Part shown: one piece after another, positions 1 through 5,892 of the stretch
How positions within the stretch are numbered: position 1 is the first letter of the stretch
Layout of the letters: each line of letters begins with the position of its first letter
Source of the DNA: Oscillospiraceae bacterium
GTDB taxonomy: Bacteria > Bacillota > Clostridia > Oscillospirales > Ruminococcaceae
Length of the DNA stretch: 11,863 nt
Reading direction: 5' to 3'
Assembly: GCA_022511485.1 (NCBI GenBank)
Contig: JAFLUJ010000070.1
Coordinates: 1 to 11,863 of the forward strand
Notes under the pieces: generated by a model
What the model saw: only the letters and a program-made list of their open reading frames with translations
What the model was told of the DNA's origin: nothing
Databases searched by the model: none
Position numbers and translations under genes: made by a program

Positions 1-330
1 CTGAAAAATGAGATGCGTATGCAGCTTTCCAATTATAAAGAGCAGGTAAACACCATCTCAAATCAGATGAGAGCAAACAACGAGAGACCTCAGTCTGCAT
101 CTAAAATGACAAAAATGATGACATCTATGGGTATTGCCATGAACTGTGCGAGAGACAATTCCACAGAGCATATTGCCGAAATGCTTATTCAGGGCACAAA
201 TATGGGAGTTATCAAGATCAACAAGGCCCTCAACAGCACTTTCACAGCAGATCCTAAGCTGATCCGGGAGGCAAAAAGTATGCTTACCAAGGAACAGCGT
301 TATATTGACAACCTTAAAGGTTATCTTTAA
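1..330 (+). CDS. Uncharacterised helical protein, 5'-truncated by the window edge
   Basis: The reading frame is open from base 1 to the TAA at 328-330, giving 109 visible codons. An in-frame ATG lies at 13, but no ribosome-binding site is visible in the 12 bases before it, so the gene most likely starts outside the window. The visible protein looks entirely alpha-helical, soluble and without signal peptide or membrane segments. It has a Met- and Gln-rich N-terminal part and a core reading STEHIAEMLIQGTNMG. From memory this resembles a clostridial family of about 140-residue proteins with an (S/T)xHIAEMxIxGxxMG motif and a likely four-helix, ferritin-like bundle. I know of no assigned function or certain Pfam name. 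A small gene follows 15 nt downstream, in what looks like one transcription unit. The coding call is firm; the family link is tentative. Confidence 0.72.
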   Translation: MKNEMRMQLSNYKEQVNTISNQMRANNERPQSASKMTKMMTSMGIAMNCARDNSTEHIAEMLIQGTNMGVIKINKALNSTFTADPKLIREAKSMLTKEQRYIDNLKGYL

Positions 331-332
331 TT

Positions 333-337
333 GGAGG
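333..337 (+). promoter_or_regulatory. Ribosome-binding site deciding the start of the 63-aa gene
   Basis: GGAGG lies 8 nt before the ATG at 346. It is downstream of the alternative TTG at 331 and therefore argues against that start. Confidence 0.7.
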
Positions 338-345
338 CGGTATTT

Positions 346-537
346 ATGTCAAAACATTTTATAAAGCATGGAAACAATGCCAGAATTGACCCTGATGATC
401 CTAAGCAGATCAACGGAAGTTATTGCACAAACATTATTACCTGCAACAAAACACTTCCCGACGGCAGCATTGTAAACGTCCTTGAAGACAATGCAGAGAT
501 GGCAAGAAAAGAAGTAGACAACATACGTCTTTCTTAA
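346..537 (+). CDS. Small hypothetical protein (63 aa)
   Basis: The ATG at 346 is preceded by GGAGG at 333-337 with an 8-nt gap, so it is preferred over the in-frame TTG at 331, which lies upstream of that site. The product is a 63-residue, probably soluble protein with two cysteines (in SYCTN and ITCNK), a DPDDPK turn and a helical C-terminus containing DNAEMARKEVDN. No signal peptide or membrane helix is apparent. It lies 15 nt after the preceding gene and is followed at once by an intrinsic terminator, so it is the last gene of that unit. I do not recognise the family. The C-terminal helix faintly recalls the short clostridial DUF3787-type proteins, but this is too weak to be a call. The good ribosome-binding site, operon position and terminator make it likely a real gene. 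Confidence 0.68.
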   Translation: MSKHFIKHGNNARIDPDDPKQINGSYCTNIITCNKTLPDGSIVNVLEDNAEMARKEVDNIRLS

Positions 538-549
538 TATATGCATAAA

Positions 550-582
550 CGCGGACTGCCTCAATAGCTGTCCGCGCTTTTT
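550..582 (+). terminator. Intrinsic terminator of the rightward small-gene unit
   Basis: A 7-bp GC-rich stem, CGCGGAC (550-556) paired with GTCCGCG (570-576), has room for two more inner GC pairs and is followed by CTTTTT and then a further T-rich run to about 597. It sits 12 nt after the stop of the 63-aa gene, the correct orientation for rightward termination. The right arm and T-run lie inside the final codons of the convergent atpD gene. In the leftward direction the tract after the stem is only TTTAT, so it would be a weak terminator for the ATPase operon. Confidence 0.85.
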
Positions 583-1205
583 ATTTTGTATTTTTTTCTC
601 ATTTTCTGCGCCTTGATGACCTTCATACGTGAAAATTCCTCACGTTCCTTTTCTTCAAGGCTGCTGCTTATATAGCGTACTATATTTTCATATCTTGGTA
701 TAACGATATTCTGCAAAGCGTTAGCTCTGGTCTGGGTTTTCCTTATGGAATTCGTCAGCCTGTATATACTTGTTTCAATTTCAGCAAGCGTAGCAGACAT
801 ATACTTAACACGCTCAAAGCAGATATAAGCCATATCTACATTTGAATCGGTATACTGCAAGCCATAGTTAAGCACAGGCTTTCTTTCTTCAATATTGAGC
901 TTCGGAAGCTCACAGCCCATTACGCTTCTGTAGGTAACAGAAAGTGAATCCTCGATGGGAGTGGCATTTGCAACGTTTTCGATAACTCCCCTTGCGATAT
1001 TTGCCATCTGAAGCGCAGAATATGCCTGAATAAACGTATTGTCAATAGTTCCCCGCAGTGACTTTGCCGACTCGACCATTATCATCAGCTCGCGTATGAG
1101 AATGTTCCTCTTTTTGTCCATCAGCTCATAACCAAGCCGTGCCAGTGAAAGAGATTTCTGAACATTAAGCAGGTTTCCTTTGGTAGGAAATACCTGATCA
1201 GCCAT
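561..1205 (-). CDS. atpD: V/A-type ATPase subunit D (central rotor shaft)
   Basis: This 214-aa protein is the coiled-coil axle of the rotary V/A-type ATPase. It sits inside the A3B3 hexamer and, with subunit F, passes torque to the C/K rotor. The family signature PTKGNLLNVQKSL starts at residue 7 and is followed by LGYELMDKKRNILIRELM. The C-terminal helix carries RKTQTRANALQNIVIPRYE and LEEKEREEFSRMKVIK, both characteristic. Length matches the usual 200-220 residues. The ATG at 1205 has AAGGAGG at 1215-1221, 9 nt upstream. It is the last gene of the operon, 35 nt after atpB. Its final codons (encoding SADSY) and its stop overlap the terminator of the convergent plus-strand unit. Confidence 0.97.
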   Translation of the reverse strand: MADQVFPTKGNLLNVQKSLSLARLGYELMDKKRNILIRELMIMVESAKSLRGTIDNTFIQAYSALQMANIARGVIENVANATPIEDSLSVTYRSVMGCELPKLNIEERKPVLNYGLQYTDSNVDMAYICFERVKYMSATLAEIETSIYRLTNSIRKTQTRANALQNIVIPRYENIVRYISSSLEEKEREEFSRMKVIKAQKMRKKYKIKSADSY

Positions 1206-1240
1206 AGATACAAGCCTCCTTTCCGCCGCCTCTTATTTTA

Positions 1241-2635
1241 TCAGCTAAACAATTCCGCAGCGTTTGGATTATATTTTTCTTTCAGCAGCTTCTCGTCAAT
1301 TCTGTCAAGAGCGGACTTGGGAAGCAGTGAAAGCAGATTCCAGCCCAGATCAAGAGTTTCGTCAATGGAACGGTTTTCGTCCGGATTCTGAGAAACAAAG
1401 TACTTCTCGAACATCTTACCGAAATTCATATATGCCTTGTCAAGCTCGGAAAGCTCATCCTCACCGATAACCGAAGCCAGAGCTCTTGCGTCCATAACCT
1501 TTGCATAGCAGGCGAAAAGCTGGTTTGCCACATCGGAGTGATCTGCACGGGTGTATCCCTCGCCTATACCGTCCTTCATAAGACGTGAAAGGGACGGCAG
1601 AACTGATATGGGAGGGTATACTCCGGTCTGGTCAAGTCCTCTGTCAAGAACGATCTGTCCCTCTGTGATATATCCCGTAAGGTCGGGAACAGGATGGGTA
1701 ATATCATCATTTGGCATGGTAAGGATCGGTATCTGAGTTACCGATCCCTCTGAACCCTTTATAACTCCTGCACGCTCGTAAAGTGCAGCAAGGTCGGAGT
1801 ACAAATATCCCGGGAAGCCTTTACGTGCGGGAATTTCTCCCTTTGAGGAGGAAAACTCACGTACAGCCTCTGCGTATGATGTCATATCTGTAAGGATAAC
1901 CAGAATATGCATATTCTTTTCAAAGGCAAGATACTCTGCCGCAGTAAGAGCACACTTTGGTGTAAGTATACGCTCGATAATAGGGTCGTTTGAAAGATTC
2001 AGGAACATAACAACCCTTTGCAGAACGCCGCTTTCCTCAAAGCTTTTTATAAAGTAATCCGCAACGTCATTTTTAACACCCATTGCCGCAAAAACCACAG
2101 CAAACTCCTGACCGCTGTCCTCAGCGATCTTTGCCTGACGTACTATCTGTACTGCCAGCTTATTGTGGGAAAGTCCCGAACCGGAAAAGATCGGAAGCTT
2201 CTGACCTCTGATAAGTGTCATAAGAGCGTCAATGGAAGATATTCCTGTGTGGATATAATTCCTCGGATAGGAGCGGGACACCGGGTTAAGAGGCTTACCG
2301 TTTATATCGGCAGTTTTCTCTGCGAAGATCTCTCCCAGACCGTCAACAGGTCTTCCTGCACCGTTGAATACACGTCCGATAATTTCAGGAGAAAGAGGAA
2401 TTTCCATCGGTCTGCCCAAAAATCGTGTTTTTGTATTTTTCAGGGACAGGCTTTTTGTGCCTTCAAAAACCTGAAGCACTACCCTTTTTCCGGATACCTC
2501 AACAACTCTTCCAAGTCTTGATGTGCCATCGTCAAGTCGAATTTCAACTACCTCGTCATATGAAGCGTTATCAACATCGTCCAGAACTACGAGAGGACCG
2601 TTTATTTCACTTAATCCAACATACTGTAAACTCAT
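1241..2635 (-). CDS. atpB: V/A-type ATPase subunit B (regulatory, non-catalytic)
   Basis: This 464-aa protein alternates with subunit A in the A3B3 head and supplies residues to the catalytic interface. Seen in the sequence: an N-terminal beta-barrel region (about 1-70); EIIGRVFNGAGRPVDG (84-99); a degenerate P-loop SGSGLSHNK (151-159) lacking the canonical GKT, as expected for B; RKGFPGYLYSDLAALYERAG (271-290); and PSLSRLM with Arg351, the expected arginine finger. It is intact and of normal length. I chose the ATG at 2635 (MSLQYVGL) because family members begin close to this point. A TTG at 2659 would add 8 residues. Neither start has a well-spaced ribosome-binding site: the strong AAAGGAGA at 2675-2682 is separated from the ATG by a hairpin, described separately. 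The gene lies 70 nt after atpA and 35 nt before atpD. Confidence 0.96.
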   Translation of the reverse strand: MSLQYVGLSEINGPLVVLDDVDNASYDEVVEIRLDDGTSRLGRVVEVSGKRVVLQVFEGTKSLSLKNTKTRFLGRPMEIPLSPEIIGRVFNGAGRPVDGLGEIFAEKTADINGKPLNPVSRSYPRNYIHTGISSIDALMTLIRGQKLPIFSGSGLSHNKLAVQIVRQAKIAEDSGQEFAVVFAAMGVKNDVADYFIKSFEESGVLQRVVMFLNLSNDPIIERILTPKCALTAAEYLAFEKNMHILVILTDMTSYAEAVREFSSSKGEIPARKGFPGYLYSDLAALYERAGVIKGSEGSVTQIPILTMPNDDITHPVPDLTGYITEGQIVLDRGLDQTGVYPPISVLPSLSRLMKDGIGEGYTRADHSDVANQLFACYAKVMDARALASVIGEDELSELDKAYMNFGKMFEKYFVSQNPDENRSIDETLDLGWNLLSLLPKSALDRIDEKLLKEKYNPNAAELFS

Positions 2636-2645
2636 TTTTATGACT

Positions 2646-2672
2646 ATGCTCCGGATCAAATCCCGGGAGCAT
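2646..2672 (-). promoter_or_regulatory. Hairpin between ribosome-binding site and atpB start
   Basis: On the minus strand, ATGCTCC pairs perfectly with GGAGCAT, continued by GGAT pairing with ATCC. There is a 2-nt CG bulge on the 5' side and a TTG triloop. The strong AAAGGAGA (2675-2682) ends 2 nt before the stem, and the likely atpB ATG lies 10 nt after it. Folding would remove 27 nt from the gap between the site and the start codon and would bury the internal GGAG. No T-run follows, so it is not a terminator. The structure is directly visible; the translational role is inference. Confidence 0.55.
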
Positions 2673-2705
2673 TCTCTCCTTTCCCGATGTTTTATTCAGA
2701 CAGCT

Positions 2706-4460
2706 TTAGTCCTCTGCCTTGAATTCTTTGAGCTTGCTTTCTATTTCTGCCTCCAGAAGATTAAAAAGCTCCGGCTTGTCATTAGGTATATCATATTTCA
2801 TTTTAATTACCTTTTCAAACAGCCCTGTTCCGGAAATCGTACTTACCGGAATTCCCAAAGCAACTACCTTGCTGCAGTTATCATAAAGATTAAGAATTAT
2901 TCCCATCATGCGGAACTGCTTTTCCAGAGGGACATATGTGTCATCCTTATGATAAGCGTTCTGCTGTAAAAATCCAACCCTTACTACACGGGCAATTTCA
3001 ATAACAAGCTTCTGATCCTCCGGAAGAACGTCTGAACCGATCAGCTTTACGATCTCCATCAGCTTGTTTTCCTCCAGAAGGATATTGGATATTCTCTGAC
3101 GGTATTTAAGGAAATCTATGCTGACGTTTTCGTCATAGTAGTTAGCAAGGTCATCCATATACTCAGAATAGCTGTCATTCCAGTTGATAGATGGATAGTG
3201 TCTTGCATATGCAAGAGCCTTGTCAAGTGCCCAGAAGCAGCGTACAAAGCGCTTTGTATTCTGTGTGACCGGTTCAGAGAAGTCCGAACCCTGGGGAGAT
3301 ACTGCACCTATAATACTTACAGAACCCTCCTGTCCGCAGAGAGCCTCAACATATCCTGCACGTTCGTAGAACTCGGAAATTCTTGAAGGCAGATATGCAG
3401 GGAAACCCTCCTCCGCAGGCATTTCCTCAAGACGTCCGCTTATCTCACGGAGAGCCTCCGCCCAACGTGAGGTAGAATCCGCCATTATGGCAATATGATA
3501 ACCCATGTCGCGGTAATATTCCGCAAGGGTGATACCCGTATAAATAGACGCTTCACGAGCTGCTACGGGCATATTTGATGTATTTGCTATAAGAACTGTT
3601 CTGTCAGTAAGAGCCTTTCCGGTACGGGGGTCAACAAGCTCCGAAAATTCCTCCAGAACCTGTGTCATTTCGTTTCCGCGCTCTCCGCAGCCGATATATA
3701 CGATAATATCCGCGTCGCACCATTTTGCAAGCTGATGCTGGGTCATGGTCTTACCTGTTCCGAATCCTCCCGGAACGGCTGCTGTACCTCCCTTTGCAAT
3801 AGGCAGGATGGTGTCTATTATTCTCTGTCCTGTAATAAGCGGCTTGCTTATAGGCAGGCGTTCTTTAAAGGGTCTGCTTTGCTTGATAGGCCATTTCTGA
3901 CAAAGTGTCAGATTTATAAGCTCTCCCTTATCGTCCCTTATACGCACTACTGTATCATTTATGGTATACATACCGTCGGTCGCAGTCCAGATGACCTCTC
4001 CGCTGAGATTCGGACGAAGCATACACCTATGCTCTATAACAGGAGTTTCTGGACATACAGCGTAAATATCACCGCCTTCAAGACGGTCTCCTACAAGAGT
4101 AGTGATCTTTACGTCGTATTTTTTTGTCGTATCAAGAGCGGGAACGTTAGCTCCCTCGGAAATAAATGCTCCGCTTACCTCTTCTATCTGTTTCAGCGGA
4201 CGCTCTATTCCGTCAAAAATATTTGAAAGTATTCCGGGACCCAGTGTTGCCGACATTGGCATTCCTGTGCCTTCAACAGGCTCTCCCGGCTTAAGTCCTG
4301 TCGTTGATTCATACACCTGAATGGTAGTATCCTCGGAGGTAATGCCTATTACCTCTCCGATAAGCCGCTTTGTGCCGACGTAAACCATTTCAAGCATTGA
4401 GAAATCCTTTGTATCTCTTACCTTTACAACAGGACCGTTTACAGAAAATATTGTATTCAA
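2706..4460 (-). CDS. atpA: V/A-type ATPase subunit A (catalytic)
   Basis: This 584-aa protein is the ATP-hydrolysing or ATP-synthesising subunit of the rotary ATPase. Visible features in order: N-terminal beta-barrel (about 1-70); the long insertion typical of A subunits (about 90-190, containing DRLEGGDIYAVCPETP); Walker A loop GGFGTGKT (231-238); GCGERGNEMTQVLEEF (257-272) with the catalytic Glu260; LIANTSNMPVAAREASIYTG (290-309); MADSTSRWAEALREISGRLE (326-345); and EEMPAEEGFPAYLPSR (345-360). Length fits the family (about 580-600). The start is TTG at 4460, supported by AAAGGAGG at 4468-4475 with a 7-nt gap and by the family N-terminus MNTIFSVNGPVVKV. It lies 38 nt after atpE and 70 nt before atpB. 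No damage or missing key residue was seen. Confidence 0.98.
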   Translation of the reverse strand: MNTIFSVNGPVVKVRDTKDFSMLEMVYVGTKRLIGEVIGITSEDTTIQVYESTTGLKPGEPVEGTGMPMSATLGPGILSNIFDGIERPLKQIEEVSGAFISEGANVPALDTTKKYDVKITTLVGDRLEGGDIYAVCPETPVIEHRCMLRPNLSGEVIWTATDGMYTINDTVVRIRDDKGELINLTLCQKWPIKQSRPFKERLPISKPLITGQRIIDTILPIAKGGTAAVPGGFGTGKTMTQHQLAKWCDADIIVYIGCGERGNEMTQVLEEFSELVDPRTGKALTDRTVLIANTSNMPVAAREASIYTGITLAEYYRDMGYHIAIMADSTSRWAEALREISGRLEEMPAEEGFPAYLPSRISEFYERAGYVEALCGQEGSVSIIGAVSPQGSDFSEPVTQNTKRFVRCFWALDKALAYARHYPSINWNDSYSEYMDDLANYYDENVSIDFLKYRQRISNILLEENKLMEIVKLIGSDVLPEDQKLVIEIARVVRVGFLQQNAYHKDDTYVPLEKQFRMMGIILNLYDNCSKVVALGIPVSTISGTGLFEKVIKMKYDIPNDKPELFNLLEAEIESKLKEFKAED

Positions 4461-4467
4461 GGCTGTG

Positions 4468-4475
4468 CCTCCTTT
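4468..4475 (-). promoter_or_regulatory. Ribosome-binding site for the TTG start of atpA
   Basis: AAAGGAGG (minus strand) with a 7-nt gap supports the TTG at 4460 as the start of the catalytic subunit. The site overlaps no coding sequence in the 38-nt atpE-atpA spacer. Confidence 0.75.
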
Positions 4476-4498
4476 GTCAGGACATCCCCTGTATTATA

Positions 4499-5086
4499 CT
4501 ATTGCGCGAAAGCATTGCTGTTTGCGAAGGAGCGTTTCTGCTCCTCCACAGCCAGATCGAAGGTCTTGTCAGAAATAGTGCCTCTCTCCTTGTTATAGAC
4601 TGAAAGTCCTCCCAGTCTGATCCTTTCATCAGGAGAAAAAGTCACATTTTCCGCCCGAACTGCCTTTTTAAGCGTATCGGAATACTTCATATCGTCCGGA
4701 GAGAGAAAGATCTCCGAACCGTCAGAAACGTGCATCAGAAGCAGATTCTTAATGAGCATATCTACATATTTAGGATCGTCATGATACTTGATAAGACGCT
4801 TTTCCACAACATCAAAGACCTTTGCTGTAAGCTCCTCTCTATGCTGGAGAACAGCCTTTTTCATACTCAGCTCTGCCCTTGAAATATCACGGACATAACG
4901 GTTTTCATTCTTCTTTGAACCGATATTGAAGTGTCTGTCAGCGTATTCCTCCGACTCTCTTTCTGCCTCGGCAAGAATTTCCTTTTTCTGTTCTTCCGCT
5001 TCGGAAAGCATTTCGCTGACTTTTATTTCGATCTCATCATTGACTGCATCAATAAACTTTTGCAGCTTCTCATTGTTCATTTCCAT
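4499..5086 (-). CDS. atpE: V/A-type ATPase subunit E (peripheral stalk)
   Basis: This 195-aa protein forms, with subunit H(G), the peripheral stalk that holds the A3B3 head against rotation. The N-terminal half (about 5-100) is a charged helix with the right-handed coiled-coil style typical of E subunits, including SEMLSEAEEQKKEILAEAER and SMKKAVLQHREELTAKVFDV. The C-terminal domain (about 105-190) carries RIRLGGLSVYNKERGTISDK, matching the conserved GG(l/v)xxxxxxGxixxxxT pattern that contacts the head. The length is normal. The ATG at 5086 is preferred over the ATG two codons later because AAAGGAGA lies about 10 nt upstream; that site begins right at the atpF stop, and the spacer is 17 nt. 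It precedes atpA by 38 nt. Not to be confused with the F-type atpE (c subunit). Confidence 0.92.
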   Translation of the reverse strand: MEMNNEKLQKFIDAVNDEIEIKVSEMLSEAEEQKKEILAEAERESEEYADRHFNIGSKKNENRYVRDISRAELSMKKAVLQHREELTAKVFDVVEKRLIKYHDDPKYVDMLIKNLLLMHVSDGSEIFLSPDDMKYSDTLKKAVRAENVTFSPDERIRLGGLSVYNKERGTISDKTFDLAVEEQKRSFANSNAFAQ

Positions 5087-5103
5087 AAAACACCTATCTC
5101 CTT

Positions 5104-5412
5104 TTAAAGCTTCAATCCGATAGCAGACTCGATATATCCTGATATTTGTTCAGTAATATTTGATGTAGCATGACGATCCGGGATAGACACTATCAGCGGC
5201 TGCTTGTGATTAAGCTTGTAGTCGTAAAACATTTCCTCGCAAAGCTTTACCAGCTTTTCAGTAATAAGTATCACAGCTATTTCACTGTCTTCTACAGCCT
5301 GCTTAAGAGCCTCCCGAACCTCCCCAGGCTCGTGAACAACAACTCCCTCGATCCCGGCAAGTCGCATACCCATCTGCGTATCAACATTATCGCTTATCAG
5401 ATAAAAACGCAT
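5104..5412 (-). CDS. atpF: V/A-type ATPase subunit F (central stalk)
   Basis: This 102-aa protein binds subunit D in the rotor shaft. The fold is a small Rossmann-like alpha/beta domain: MRFYLISDNVDTQMGMRLAGI at the N-terminus matches the family pattern of a short strand, (S/G)D, a variable stretch and GxRLAGI. It continues with a strand IAVILITEKL near 45-54 and QPLIVSIPDR around 71-80, as in other F subunits, then a C-terminal helix. Length is typical (about 100). The ATG at 5412 has GGAGG 5 nt upstream in the 13-nt atpK-atpF spacer. It lies between K and E, whereas the common order is E-C-F. The product corresponds to NtpG of Enterococcus hirae nomenclature. Confidence 0.93.
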   Translation of the reverse strand: MRFYLISDNVDTQMGMRLAGIEGVVVHEPGEVREALKQAVEDSEIAVILITEKLVKLCEEMFYDYKLNHKQPLIVSIPDRHATSNITEQISGYIESAIGLKL

Positions 5413-5425
5413 AAATGCCTCCGTT

Positions 5426-5872
5426 TTACATAAACAGCATCAGCAGTGCAACAACAAATCCGTAAAGCGCACAGCCTTCACCAAGAGCAACGAAGATAAG
5501 TGCTTTTGAGAAGGATTTCGGATCTTCGCTTACTGCTCCGATAGCAGCAGGAGCAGCAGCAGCAACTGCGATACCGCCGCCGATAGAGCCAAGTCCTACA
5601 GCCAAAGCAGCTGCAAGATAACCCATACCGCTGCCGTCGCTGTCAGATTCCTCAGCGTCCGAAGAAACAGATGTATCAGACGATGTTTCCGCAGAAGCAT
5701 ACATTCCGATCGGAAGTGCAGCACAGATCACCATTACGCCGAAGAAAGCGCATAAGTTTCCGATGATAGCGTGTCTTACGGATCTCTCACTGCGTTTTCT
5801 CTTAACGGCGATGATCGCAGGAAGCAAGAGAATCGCTACAATAACGATAGGAAGCAGAAAAATGTACAACAT
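5426..5872 (-). CDS. atpK: V/A-type ATPase subunit K (ion-carrying rotor ring) with N-terminal extension
   Basis: This 148-aa membrane protein forms the rotor ring that carries H+ or Na+ across the membrane. The ATG at 5872 (MLYIFLL) has GGAGG at 5881-5885, 8 nt upstream. An in-frame TTG at 5887 overlaps that site and is rejected. Residues 3-23 form one membrane helix and 36-58 a second; a Ser/Asp/Glu-rich linker follows (59-82, TSSDTSVSSDAEESDSDGSG). The conserved c-subunit hairpin comes after that: a Gly/Ala helix (about 84-114, GLGSIGGGIAVAAAAPAA), the loop SEDPKS (115-120) and the last helix with the ion-binding Glu132 in VALGEGCALYG. Thus only the second half is the proteolipid domain. 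Clostridial K subunits commonly carry such an extension. ASA at 59-61 resembles a signal-peptidase site. Confidence 0.94.
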   Translation of the reverse strand: MLYIFLLPIVIVAILLLPAIIAVKRKRSERSVRHAIIGNLCAFFGVMVICAALPIGMYASAETSSDTSVSSDAEESDSDGSGMGYLAAALAVGLGSIGGGIAVAAAAPAAIGAVSEDPKSFSKALIFVALGEGCALYGFVVALLMLFM

Positions 5873-5880
5873 AAAAAATT

Positions 5881-5885
5881 CCTCC
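5881..5885 (-). promoter_or_regulatory. Ribosome-binding site deciding the atpK start
   Basis: GGAGG lies 8 nt before the ATG at 5872, in the 20-nt spacer after atpI. It overlaps the first codons of the longer TTG-started frame (5887), which argues for the shorter protein. Confidence 0.75.
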
Positions 5886-5892
5886 AAAATTT

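Noticed and set aside
2018..2521. A 167-codon plus-strand open frame opposite atpB
   Set aside because: It is antisense to a clearly conserved subunit, lacks a recognisable motif and has no convincing ribosome-binding site.
5873..5887. Longer atpK starting at the TTG at 5887
   Set aside because: The first codons would overlap the GGAGG that serves the ATG at 5872, and the family N-terminus MLYIFLLP fits the shorter form.
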